Shown here piece after piece: positions 11,741-24,657 of a stretch of 64,000 bases of DNA. The position numbers were made by a program, and so were the translations under genes. The DNA is taken from the NCBI GenBank assembly GCA_025603075.1, contig MU626334.1, positions 28,921 to 92,920 on the forward strand, in the 5' to 3' direction. The notes below the pieces were generated by a model. That model searched no databases and was not told the origin of the DNA. It saw nothing but the letters and a program-made list of their open reading frames with translations. Source of the stretch: Neoconidiobolus thromboides FSU 785. Lineage: Eukaryota; Entomophthoromycota; Entomophthoromycetes; Entomophthorales; Neoconidiobolaceae. Position 1 is the stretch's first letter; each line of letters opens with the position of its first letter.

Positions 11741-12060
11741 GGATGAGTTTCGCAGAAGTTAGTGAAATCTTTCGCTATTGCTCCATTGAAGCCTACCATG
11801 AAGGTGAAAATCAATGATTTGATTATCTCTCGTTTGCTTTGAGCAAGTCTAAGAATGTAAAACCTGAGTTAAATGAAAATGAGGCTCAAGCGATGAGGAT
11901 AGAGATCTGCGGGAATTGAGAGAATGTGAATAAAACATTAGCTTAATGTGTGAAGAAGGGATGAAGAGAAAGATGGAACAAACCTTCACTGCGTAGGAAG
12001 TGCTTTTACAATAGAGTTTGTCCTCTATAAGAGACTGATGGATGTCATTAGCTTTTACTT
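11741..12060 (+). other. Coding-like island of unknown origin
   Basis: The base composition is clearly less AT-rich than the surroundings. An ATG at 11742 opens a stretch starting MSFAEVSEIFRYCS that meets a TGA after about 24 codons and then stays open for about 35 more in the same frame (FDYLSFALSKSKNV). A neighbouring frame carries DEDRDLRELRECE and, further on, TIEFVLYKRLMDVISFYF. It looks like a degraded exon set, but I do not recognise a family and the strand is not certain. Confidence 0.3.
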
Positions 12061-12300
12061 TGATTAAAAAATTTTAAACACTCCAGGATCTCTTTATACA
12101 AACATTGGATCTTTTGCTTCATTAATAATAAAATTATTAACATTTTAAATATGACTAAAAAAGCTCTTTGGTTTATTGATACTATTGAATGTAAATAGAA
12201 TGTTATCAGTAGCTCCAAATAAGGTTTTTTACTTCAAAATAAACTTGGTACTTAAGTTAATAATTTATCAAAACCATAGTAAAGCCAAGAGTTATCATAT

Positions 12301-12400
12301 GGGGGTGTTTTTTTTAACTTCATTATTTTTTCCATTTTTTAAGCGCTATTTGAGAGGAAAATTTGTTAATAAAATTCTTAAACACAAAATACATCCCTCT
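12301..12400 (+). mobile_element. MITE copy 4
   Basis: About 100 bp between ATAT repeats (12297-12300 and 12401-12404), with the left end GGGGGTG. The right end, CATCCCTCT, carries small changes. Confidence 0.8.
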
Positions 12401-12404
12401 ATAT

Positions 12405-14832
12405 TGTTCTAAAATTCACTAAATTAGAATTAGAATAAAATACTTTAAAACCACATAATTTTAGATAGTACCTAGTCAATATATTAGTGATTGATTTTTT
12501 ATTTTAATGACGATATACAGATAAGCCATAATAAAATATAAAAAGTAAGGCTTAAAGTCATTTATTACCATAACTACAATAAACTATTTATTATATTTAT
12601 AATTTTACCAAATCTGACATGGGAATCTTCCAAACTCCAATACAGTCGGCTAGATCTGGTTTATATGAAATAGCAATAAATAACAGCAATCGAGTAGTAA
12701 GGTTATATCAAACTCTTATACTCATATTTAATAATCTAAAATACTTAAATATTTTGAGGTTTAGAAATACGGATAAAAAAGGAAAGAAGTCCTCAACTAT
12801 ATGTACAAATCTATCAGCTTCAATTTTTTTTATAAGCTTACATTTGGCTGAGCCACCTCTTCCAGTAAAAACATCATTGATATTTGTATCACAGTTGTTA
12901 AAAGATATATTTTCAACAATATCTGTGTCATAAAAATTGTTGAAGATAATAAGTCGTATATTTGATAGAAAAAGTATTGAGCTTGATAGTTTGTTAAACT
13001 ATAGACGAATTTGCTTTAAATTTGACAATCTTAAAAAATACTTCATTAATTGAATAATGAAAATTAAAAATAACTAAACTAATAGCATCGCATTTTAAAA
13101 AAAATCATACATACGCATATTCATTTGTACTATTAAAAAATCCTTTAAAGTTGTCCAACTATGCCATGCTTTTCGGTTGCTTTAAATTAAGTATTTAATG
13201 GTGTGTTCAGTGTCAATTTTTTTTTTGGATTTTCAACTCTAAATTATATGCAAAAACTATCTCTGAATCATATTCATGTTAGAGAAAATAATCCATACTA
13301 CTTAACTGTAGCATATTTAACTTAGTAAACTTTGTTTTAACAATATCTAATCCTTAAAGTCTTAAAAAATAACCGCCTGCGTTTGCATAAGGGATTTTAG
13401 TCCACCTGGATCTAAATATTTAATAATGTCTTTAATAATGTCTTTAATAATAATATCATTCATTTCAATTTCAATTTCAATTGGCTCGAATAACTAATAA
13501 ATACTTCAATAGATTGTATGTAATTCAGTCTTTAGCATGTTATTATTATTAGATGGCTGTTCGTAAGTTGTGGATGTTATATCTGAATAATGATTTAAGT
13601 ATTGAACTATCCCATTGCTTATATTCATATGGCTTATCAGTGATCCCCTTTCCTTAACAAAATTGAATTTATAGTCTTGATATTGTTTACATTTATTTAG
13701 GAAATACAGCTTAAATAACTTAACTGGGCTTATATATTTAAAATTTTCTTCTAGCAAAATGTCAGATAGATACTCGGATTTTAAACTCATTTTGAAGTCA
13801 AGTGTGAAATATGGGCATTTAATTCATTCTCATTTTATACCTTCTAAGCCCTGTTCTAATTAGCTAATGGTTATATATAAGGAGTAAAGTTCAAATATGC
13901 AATAACTAGGATTTTGATCAATAATGACTTTAACTTATCTATAATCATTTAGTATTGACTTTTTTACTAATATTAATAGCCATTTAGCTGTGAAGTGAAT
14001 AACTTAAGCTTTTATTTGAGGTAACCTTATAAATATATCTATTAAGATGAAGTTATTGCTTCTAAGCTTTCACAAAATTATAAAAAAATGATAGTGTAAA
14101 CTAGAAACAAAATGCTCTTATTTCCATGTAACTCATCGATATTCTAAAAATAATATAAATCTAACTTCTTTACATATCCTAAACTTTCGTTTACTTTTTC
14201 TATAATAAAATTTGTATCAGCTTTATCTGATTTTGTACCTTGTCATTATTTCTCCATTAAATACCACTGTTTCAGACACTTAAATATTGAAAATTTTGTT
14301 CAAGTACAAGTAGCAGATAGATTTTAATTTTAAGCAATAATTGAACCCATTTATAAAAAACATTAAGTTCGAAATTAGATTAAGATAAATTAGAAATTTT
14401 TAATATGTCTTACAATAAATTTTTTATATCATATAGCTTATTTTAAAGATCAAATAATAGTAACACTTTCCATAGGATTTATACTTAATCTCCGATTTCT
14501 ATAATAAAGCTTATAAATTGGATCATAGGTTTAAAGTAACCCAAATAATGGGGATCGATATTTAAAAACTATTTATTCATAATCAATTCATATTTTTATA
14601 TTCAATTCAAATATTACAATCAAATGACATTCCACCTCCATTAATATTCTTTCAACTCACTTTTGATCTGCAAAAACTCAATTTAAATCAACCTAACTCT
14701 ATCAAAAAACAGCAAAAATTCTATCTCAACAGATTAAAAAGCTGAATCATTCAGCTTCCACTTATTTATCATTTTTAATGTTTTTAAAGCCAATCTTAAG
14801 TTTTAAAACATTAATCCAAAAGCATTGAATAA
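12405..14832. other. Gene-poor intergenic region upstream of SMG1
   Basis: Two open frames of about 100 codons (12619-12933 plus, 13506-13790 minus) show no recognisable domain. Short direct repeats such as TTTAATAATGTC (near 13418-13450) and ATTTCA units (near 13461-13482) are visible. The last few hundred bases must include the SMG1 promoter. Confidence 0.4.
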
Positions 14833-17800
14833 ATGGCATCAAACTTAAATCCAAGTGCACATACATTTGTACCAAGAGTTCAAGAAAAAGAGGGTGGGGC
14901 TACAAATGGCAATAATGAGGTTGAAATTGGGATAAAAAATAATGGGTTTGGGCAGGAAGGAGAAGATAAAGGGATGAAAGTAGATATTATTGAAGGTAAA
15001 TATCAATTTGGAAACGATATAGGAGTGAGCGACAATGGTAAAGTAATATACCCTAAGTGGAATATCAATTTTAATAAAGAGTTAACGGGATTAGATGGAC
15101 AAGGTAAATTTGATTAAGACAATATAAAAACTATATTCATAAATCATAATAATAATACTAATTTGTTTTTTTAAAATATAAATCAGATATCAAAAATATT
15201 AAAATAAATTTCCGATATTTATTAAGCTTATTACAAAAGGAAAAAGAAAGTTATCGAAAACTGAATAAATTTTATCAAAATATCGAAAAAAGTATAAGAA
15301 ATCCAATGGGATTATATTGGTTAGCTAAAAATATGTTTGTTTATAATAACATTGGTAAATTGAACAATCAACAAACACAACATAATACAACGATAATGGA
15401 CTCAGAAGTTAAAATTAGTTTTACTTATTTAGTGATTAATTTATTTTTAGCTAATAGAGAAGGTGATTTGTTTTGTAAAGATATTAGCAAATTGATTGCT
15501 TTTATTGGGCAAGCTTTGGAAAACAATCGAGGTTGTTATTTTTTATGGATGTTTAATGCATTGCGAGAGTTATGTGATAAAGAATTTATTCAAAGTAAGT
15601 TTATTGATAAAGAAATTATTAATCAAAAAGTCGATTTTTCAATAATAGTTAAGAACGCAAGATTGTGGTTTATTAATTGTTTTAAAGATTTTCTAAATCA
15701 ACAATTACATATATCAATCTTTAAAAATAATTTAAAACAAGAAGAAATCAACCAATTAGATCATTATACAAAGATGAAATCAGACTTTTTACCATTTGTC
15801 CAACCTTTTATTTTAGATTTAAGTTTATTTTTAAACAAACAAAATATTTCGTTTGACGAAGTTTATAATATATTATTGGTTATTGAAATTATATTAGTCC
15901 GATTTGAATTTAACTTTGAAACAATTGTATTTCTAATCATGAATTTAATTAATAATTTAAAATTAGAAAATGAAGATTATTTCGATCGTAAATTAAATAT
16001 TACTTTACATTCAATAATATCTAAATTATTTAAAAATCAAAGTATTAACCCAATAATTTATAGTAAATTAATTGAACAATTTTTATATTTATTAAATTTA
16101 AATTCATTACAATTAAATAATATGAATTTCATTATTAAATTTCAATATCAACTAAGAATGTTTTCTATCTTTTTATCTATAATTACAAGAGAATTAAATA
16201 ATGAAAAAGAAAAAATTATATTAAATAAAAATTATAATCAATCTTCTTTATTTAATATATTACTAGAAAAGATATTTAAACATTCCATTCCATTTTTATT
16301 CAATTTAATTGATAAATATCAACAATTAATTAATTTAATAGAACAAAATCAAATAAAGATAAAAATCAATAAGTCATTCGGATCAGTTGAAATTAAATTA
16401 ATGGATTTAATATTAGACAATTATGAGTTAGCTAATACATATTTCAATTATAGTATATTATTGTATAATTTACATAATAAACAATTAATTTTGTTACAAC
16501 AGAATATTATTGAATTTGAAAATTCAAAATGGATTTATAAGTTATATCAAATTATTCAACAATCTACAACAGCTGAAAAAATAAACTATTTTGAACAACT
16601 AGTTAAACCTGAAAGTAATTTGTTGAAGTTAAGATATTTTTATTCAACTAAAGATGCTAAATTAATGAATCAAATTTTTATATTTTTTAAGAAATTATTA
16701 TTACACTTAAATAATAAGAGTCATGATTTTAAAGCAAAGAATCATGCTCTATCCTTCAAATTAATTCCTTCAATTAATGAATTCTTTTTGGAAATCATGA
16801 CGTATTATTTTAATGTATTGGAGGTTAATAAGGACAATAAATATCAACAAGATAATCCACTTGAGGGATCAATTCATGAATTTATTCAACAAAATCTTAC
16901 TGCTCCAGCACAAGAACAATTTGTAATATTAAATAATTGGTTTAAACAATATAATAATAATAATAATAACAATAATAATGATAATGATAATGATAATAAT
17001 GATAATAATGATAATAATGATAATAATGATAATAACAGTAATCAACAACAACAAATAGAATTAGACAACAATCAATGGGCATCTTATCTAAAAAAAACTC
17101 AACAATTAAATTTAAGTCATAACAAATTCATTAATTTACAAAATATATCATTTAATTTAAAATTATTAGTATTACTAAGTCAATATTTTGAAGTATTTAT
17201 TGAACGTACTATTGCATTTTTAATATTAATAGTCAGTAATAGTTTAAATATTATTAAAGAATCAGACAGGAATAATTTAGCATCAATTGAACTTCAAGAG
17301 CATATAAATTATTTTCATCCAACATTACTACTTACTTTAGATACATTGATTTCACATGTAGATAATTTTATGATGAACAATAATTTAATGATTACTCATA
17401 AATTATACATTAGTTTTTTAAACATATGTTTGAAACAAAATTTCATTAATTTAGATACTAACTATTCTAATTTAATATTTCAGTTATGTAATAAATTATT
17501 GGGTTATAATCATACATCAAGTAATATTGGAAGGAATAATTCAAATCTAATGAAAACTATATTAATACAATATTCAACTCAAAGTATTGTTACGATTCGA
17601 TTAAAGGTAGCTAAACTATTAGTAAAGTTTATTAAAGTAAAGTTCAACTCAATAGCTTTTACTCAAATGATTCATGAAAATGAAGAATTGAAATCCATAA
17701 TTCAATTCAATTTAAATGATCCAATAGAAAAAATTCGAGAGTTCTATTTTAATGTAACATTTCAATTGTTTCCATTGAAGTTGAATAATAATTTCAATAA

Positions 17801-20800
17801 TTTCAATAATAATAATATCACTACAGATTATCATTTACAACGATTAATTTACAACTCCCCTCATTCTGGCTATTTTCAACCTCACCATTTTCAATATGTA
17901 ATGGAGCAGTTAGGTTTAAATCAATATTTAATATCAAAAAATAACACTACGCTCGTTCCCTCCATCTCTACTACTTCCAATGAACTTGAATGGACTAATA
18001 AATTATTTCAAGATAGTGGTAATTTGGATGGAATTTCCAACGTTTTCCCTTCAATGTTCAATCTCAATTTAGAAACATTACAATCTTGGATTGCATGGGA
18101 AGTGGCACGATATTGTATTTTAGCAAGATTAAGAACCCCATTCGGTGGCCCTAGTCAAACATTAAAAGCATTTGAGGATAGTATGGAATATTTATCAAAT
18201 ACTAATAATAATAATGATTTCAATATACAACTATTTTTAAAAATAATGAATTATTTAGAATTTTGGATAGATTATTGTATTAATGGTCATTATCCTTTTG
18301 TAAATGAAAGTAAAAATGGGCTGCCAGAAGCACCAAAATCCTCAATTGCTTTTTTTATTACCAATCAAAAAGTATGTCATACTTGGTTTGTTGAATGTCG
18401 ATTTCAATTATTTCAATTGGCAAAAAAATCCATGGATAAATTCACAACAATTCAATTGGGTTGGAAAGTATTAAGAGATTGTGTTAGTGAAAACAAGGAG
18501 TTGGAAGTGAATATAAGCAATAAAGATATATTGCAAGTAATTATGGAAATGATTATGGAATATCAAGAGATGGAAGATCATAGGGAGATTTTAGAGTTAT
18601 TAAAGTGGACGAGAAAGAATTCATCTCAATTGATAGGAAAGAGTGAGAATAAAAACAAGAATAAGAATAGCAATAAGAATGAAAATGAAAATGAGAATGA
18701 GATGATTGCTAACATTATTTTAGGCTTTATGGAATGTAACGTAAATCAAGGTGGGGAAAAGTTTTTAAACTTAAGTAAGGAGTTATTAAATAATACAATT
18801 GTTTATAAGAAGATCTGTTTTGATCCAAAAGAATTAAATTTTTTACAGTTTGTATTAAATTGGGTTGGGGCTATTATTTGTCCATTAAGAATGAAGAAAA
18901 TTAATTATAAAGAAAAGGAGTTAATGGATAATAAGTTTCCAAAACATGAGATTGATTTTGAACAATTTAATGAACAATTTATTAAATATAATAAATCCAA
19001 TCAATATATTAAAAATTTTGATGATAGTAAATTAAAACAATTCAATTTTTTAAGCAGTAAAATAACAAGGAAAGGAATTCAAATTGGTATCAATACTATA
19101 TTAGAGTTAAAAACTCAGTTATTAATAGATAATGAAGAAGGTATATTAAATATTCAACAAGATTTCATTAGTCCAATTTGTAATAAATTAGCTAAATTGA
19201 AATCAAATTCAATTGATTTTGAATGTAAAGATATTAAAATATTAACTTTATTTAATCAATTATATAGTAATAATGAAATAAATAATGGTATTAAAGAAAT
19301 TAATAATTTAAAACAATTTAACAAGAATTGTTTGGATTATTTAAAAGATAGTCAATCGGAAGTCAAGTTTGATTTAAGTAGTATTATATTGAAGGAAGAT
19401 AATAATGATAATTACAACATCAATGTAAACGATGTAATATTAATTGATTTATTATACTATTTAAATCAACAAAAATATAATAATAAGATAGAAATACTAA
19501 AGGAGAATAGTAACAATAATAGCAATAATATCGATTTTATGATAGGATATTGTTTATATCATAGTAAAAATTCAAGATTTAATTATCAATATCAACAATA
19601 TCTAATTAGCTTAGAGAATATATTATCAAAAGAAGATAATCTAATATTAAATTTAGATTTTAAATTAAAATATAACCCATATAATAGTAATAACATTCAA
19701 CAATTAATCGAATTAATTCACTCAGATCAAAAGAATAAAGAATTGATTTGTAAATTAGGATATGATTATTTAAATTTTATTAAGGGAAATAGGGAAGACA
19801 ATGAGGTAAATATGAAGTTGTTAAGTCTAGATAAAATAAATAGTAAATTTAACAATAATTCAAATATTAATAATAATGAATTAATAAAATACCCCAAGAA
19901 TGGAACAATCAATGATGAATTAATACAATTGTGTATTAGCGTATTTGAACTAAATCAAACTCACAATTATGATTTAGAAATTGGTACTTACTTATTAGAT
20001 CAATTAATCAATTTGAAATTAAATCTAAAATCAAATTTAAAATTAACATTAAACAATTATTTCGGGGTGGATTTAAAAATGGTGGAAGTATTTTATCAAG
20101 AAGTTAATAGTCAAGATAAACAATTATTCTTCAAGAGAGTAGTATTACCTGTATTTGAAAATAAAATAGAAGATATTGAGAACAAGTTAACAGGACATTC
20201 CGATTTTGTTGTTGGTTCTTGTAATATATTTCAAAAAGAATTAAAAGAACAAATTCAAAATTTAGTTAACTCAAGTTTAAAATATTTCACAGGTTACTTT
20301 TTATATAATCAACATAAAATAAAGGATCAAAAACAATTGATTTGTATAGGATTAAAAATATTAAAATTAATGAAAGATTATTATTTCTATTTACAACAGA
20401 ATACAATACAAGAATTAAACAAATTGGGAAAGAATCCAATATGGGGTAAAATAATAGAACAAATAATATATCATTTAGAAAATCCAAAGATTTCAACTAT
20501 TATATTAAATATATTAAAAAATTATTTTTTGAATAATTTTTCATCAGATTTAATTTATTTAATTCTAATGAAATATAATCAACACTCAGATTTAATACAA
20601 TTATTAATTGAATGTACACAAATGAATTTAATACAATATACAAATTTAGTTGACTTTATTCATTCATTATCTAATTTAGGTAGTTTATGGGATGAAAAAT
20701 GGACAATTAAATTAAATAATTGGAATTTAGAAATTCAACATTTATTTCAAAAAATATATATTGAACTAGATTGGTTAGAAAGTATATTATCACCACAACA

Positions 20801-22787
20801 AAATCAATTAAATAAACAAATATTAGTTTATCAAACAATATTAAACCCATTAATTGAAGATATTCAGAAATTATTTAATAATACATTTGAACTTGGAGCT
20901 AATACTCCATATGAAACTATATTAATTAATAAATATTATGAATCAATTAATAAAGCTATTAAGTTATTAAAGAATCCAACGGATATTATGCAATTTAAAA
21001 ATGGATGGAAATCATTTGAAGAAATTCAAAAGCTAATGCAAAAGGAAGTGTTGTGTCATCGAACATTGTTATTAAAAGATATTTGTCCCAATTTAAATAA
21101 AAATATTGATTTTAATCAATTATGGTTACCTAATTCAACAATAAAGATTCAAAGTATAAGTAAACAAATTCAAATATTACCTAGTAAAACTAAACCTAAA
21201 AAAATTAGTATTTGGGGTCAAAATGGGAAGCAATATAGTTATTTATTAAAAGGATCCGAAGATTTAAATGTTGATCGATTAATTATGCAATTTTTTAAAA
21301 TGAGTCAATTAATATTAAATAAGAATTATAATACTTATTTAATATTACCATTTAACAAAGAAGGTGGTTTAATTGAATGGATGGATAATACGATTCCTTT
21401 ACAACAAATTTATAAACATCATCAAGTAAGAAAATTAAAAAATGAACAACTAATGAATCAAATGAAATTAAAAAATAATTTATTAAAACAACATGAAGAG
21501 AATAATAAAGAATTATCAAGTAACAGTAATAATAATAATTTAATAAAAGATAATAATAAAGAAAACAAAATAACAAAAGAAGAAGATATAAATAATTTAA
21601 ATATAGCTAATAAATTATTTTGGGATTTAGCTAAACCAATAATTAAAGAAAAAGAATTAAGTAATAATCGAAAATTATGGCCTATTGATTTATCATTGAA
21701 AATTTATAATTTGTTATGTGATAAAGTGGATAATCAAATATTTAAAAAAGAAATTTTAGGCTATTGTTTTTCATTTATGGAATATCATCTTCGATCGAAA
21801 AAAATTATGCAATCTATAGCTACAATTTCTATTTTAGGTTATTGTGTTGGCATTGGGGATCGACATTTAGATAATTTATTATTAAATATTCAAGATAATG
21901 AAATTGTATTAATTGATTTTAATATCTCTTTTTTAAGAGGTTTGGAATTACCTTGTCCTGAATTAGTACCCTTTAGATTAACTAGAAATATGCTGGGATT
22001 GATCGAAAACTATTTTGAAATATTTCAATTGGAATGTGAAACTAATTTGGAAAAAATTGTACTTAAAAATGATGGGTTAATTGAGAATTTATTTTCAATG
22101 ATCAATATAACTACTTGGACTAAAGAATCACCTCAAAGTCTATATTTTAAACAAAGAAAAAAACAAGATATTATTAAGTTTGAACGAATTAAGTTAAGAT
22201 ATCAACATTTGATTTTAGTATTGCCATCCAATCTATTAAAATTAAAAGAATATTTACAACAACTAATAAATTTATTAAATGAAAAAGAAGTAAATTTAAC
22301 TCAACTTAATTTATTTTTAGATGATCAATTATTGAGATATTTAAATTCAATTATTTTTGATAAAGCTAGTGAATTACTAGAGGAATTAAAAATTGGATTT
22401 GAAATGACGACTCCACCATTAAGGAAATTAGCTAACATTATTCAAAACTTAAAAGAAGATTTAATAATTGAATTCAAATTAATAATTGAAGAAGTTTCAA
22501 GCTATGAAGATAATACATTAAAAGAATTTAAACAACAAATATCGATTTTGATTAATGAATTAGATAATTTAAGTGTTCAATTTCAATCTTTGAAGTTAAA
22601 TCAAGTTTTATTCAATGAGATTGAAGGAGAGGTAAAATCATTTGAAAAATTAGTTCCAAATTGTTTAAATCAATATTTACATTTGAAAAAAGATCAAATA
22701 AAAGAAAAAACAAAACAATTGATTGAGGAAGCAATGGATAAAAATTCATTGGCTAAAATGTATGAAGGATGGACAGCATGGGTCTGA
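14833..22787 (+). CDS. smg1: SMG1-type PIKK kinase of nonsense-mediated decay, with N-terminal PAM2 motif
   Basis: Two exons, 14833-15103 and 15187-22787 (GTAAAT...CAG intron, in phase), encode 2,623 aa. The kinase core lies at about residues 2090-2420: KTKPKKISIWGQNGKQYSYL, the ATP lysine in YLLKG, the catalytic loop GIGDRHLDN (about residue 2313) and LIDFN in place of DFG. The FATC end YEGWTAWV is the SMG1 terminus. SMG1 phosphorylates UPF1 in nonsense-mediated mRNA decay. The N-terminal HEAT-like body is Leu/Asn-rich, with an Asn/Asp tract around residues 678-710 and another Asn-rich loop inside the kinase lobe. Exon 1 begins M-A then SNLNPSAHTFVP, a near-perfect PAM2 motif for PABP binding. 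About 40 residues upstream of the first exon-2 Met are open and coding-like, supporting the splice. Family call very secure; exon 1 linkage slightly less so. Confidence 0.93.
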
Positions 22788-24243
22788 TTAAAGTTAAGGA
22801 ACATATAATAAAAAGATAAAAATGACACTAGTCTATTAGTTGCTGAGTGTTTTGTCTTCTGATTGTTGAAATTGATTGAAGTTTCAATAAGTGAGAGTTC
22901 AAGTGGAAAGTCTTGAATTTTTCTAATAATAAAAGAATTTTTTTTATTAATACTATTTTAGTTAATTAAATATTTTTAAAAAAAAGATTATACTCCAGAG
23001 TTGTTTCTAAATCAATCTCGCTTTCTTAGACAAACAAAATAAGAAGGTTATTGATTACAATGTCAAATACTTTTATGTAAAAAAGTGGACTGTAGCAATT
23101 TTATACTCTTATATATGAATTTGCCCAAAAAAGGAGATTAAAAATTATCTTGAAATATATGACCGTTTAAATGCCTGATTAAAATTCAAAACAAAATTTG
23201 TCAATATCACTTTTTTGTCCATTTTTCATATAGTGTCAAATTTTCAAATATTCTTAAGTTAATACTGGATAAAAGGTACCAATAAATGGGAGTGTTTTTT
23301 TTGACTTCATTATTTTTTCCATTTTTTAAGTGCTATTTGAGCGGAAAATTTGTTAGTAAATTCTTAAATACAAAAATACATCCCCAAATGTTGATTAAAT
23401 ACATTTAATCCAAATTCTATTCCAAACTTCTTAATTGTTCATTTAAGAAAACAAATATGTCCAAATTCGGTCAAAATAGTTGAATTAGGCTTTAAAAAAA
23501 GTTATTAAATAATTTGACTATAAAAATTACTGCTAATCACTTAATATTGAACCAGTTATAAAAAAGTAAGCATTTCTATAGTACTTAATAGTCTATTTGG
23601 CATCTTTGGTAAAAAAAACCAAACTGAATTCAATTGGAGTCGAGGTTTGAAATCAACTCATATATATAAGGCTATAACATGTTAATCTATATATTGTGAT
23701 AATAGTTAGTTTAGCTTAGTTTGTTATCAAGTTTTTAATGCTTTCTACTCATCTTTAATTATCCTTATCTATATAATCTATTAAAATATTTGCTTATCCA
23801 AATATTTATCAAGTTTTTGATAGCAATAGGTTTTATGCAATTTTCCATCTGTACATTAAAATTTCAGTAATATCTTATTAACAGTAGAGTTATTAAAGTT
23901 GTTGTTTATTTTATTTATAAAATATATCAAAAGCTGTATTTCAAAAGCTGCTTAACTCCATTATTTTTATTAATTTCTGTGAAATTTTATTAAATTGTTC
24001 TTATAATTGATTTTAGTATTAAAATAGTAGATTTGAAAATTTATTAATGTAAAATTCCAAAGAATATAGTGTAAGAAAAAAAGATAATGAGGGCGATTAA
24101 ACTTATAAAAAAAATAGTTCATATTCAAACGACTATTGATTAACTTTCACTCTCACTTTCATTTAATGATAACTCTGAATAAGTGAATCTTAATTATTAT
24201 ACTTATTATCATTCTTCTCTTCTTCTACTTTCCTTTCACATCC
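22788..24243. other. Intergenic with one MITE
   Basis: Contains MITE copy 5 and otherwise nothing supported. It lies between the 3' ends of SMG1 (+) and the secreted protein gene (-), so it carries two terminators rather than promoters. Confidence 0.45.
23288..23385 (+). mobile_element. MITE copy 5
   Basis: 98 bp with AAAT repeats at 23284-23287 and 23386-23389. The left end is GGGAGTG and the right end CATCCCC. Confidence 0.88.
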
Positions 24244-24657
24244 TTACAATTTAATCACTTTCTTTTCATCTTTCAGACTATCTTCAAGTATATTTTCTTT
24301 CTTCTTAAAGCCATTCAATTTATTATTTAATTTACTATATTTTTTAATTTTTTTAATTGATGCTTTTTTATCTTTAATCTTCTTTAAGGTAATATTAGTT
24401 TTCTTTTTAACTTTTTGTGTAATTGTTGTTTTGTTTTGTGTTATGGAAGTAGCATTATCATGAGTTAAAAGTTGTTCGGATTCTAAAAGTTTGGGTAAAG
24501 TCGAATTGTTGACAGTTGGTTGAACATCAATGGGATTTCTCTTTTGTTTGTCATGTTTAGCAAGAATACTTTTTTTAAAATTCAATGATCTTGAATAAAA
24601 ACTACAAGTTGATAATTGAATTAGCAATAACAGGACTCCAAAGAAATAAAGTTTCAT
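24244..24657 (-). CDS. Small secreted Lys-rich protein, unknown
   Basis: Single exon, 137 aa. Residues 1-18 are a classical signal peptide: MKLYFFGVLLLLIQLSTC, with a Leu core. A dibasic KR after about 40 residues could be a Kex2-type cleavage site. Four N-glycosylation sequons (NST, NAT, NKT, NIT) follow, and the rest is a Lys-rich tail (KKIKDKKASIKKIKK). Only one Cys, at position 18, so it is not a disulfide-rich peptide. I recognise no family; a cell-wall, secreted-peptide or interaction role would be guesswork. Codon use matches the neighbours and the signal peptide argues that it is a real gene. Confidence 0.55.
   Translation of the reverse strand: MKLYFFGVLLLLIQLSTCSFYSRSLNFKKSILAKHDKQKRNPIDVQPTVNNSTLPKLLESEQLLTHDNATSITQNKTTITQKVKKKTNITLKKIKDKKASIKKIKKYSKLNNKLNGFKKKENILEDSLKDEKKVIKL

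Noticed and set aside
12176-12412. 78-codon open frame
   Set aside because: More than a third of it is MITE copy 4 sequence and the rest has no recognisable content.
12619-12933. 104-codon open frame on the plus strand
   Set aside because: No domain, odd hydrophobic composition, no supporting splice or neighbour evidence.
13506-13790. 94-codon open frame on the minus strand
   Set aside because: Composition is plausible for a small protein but nothing identifies it; kept only as a possibility.
20287-21576. Minus-strand frames inside SMG1
   Set aside because: Shadows of the long SMG1 coding exon, with hydrophobic antisense of Asn/Lys/Ile codons.
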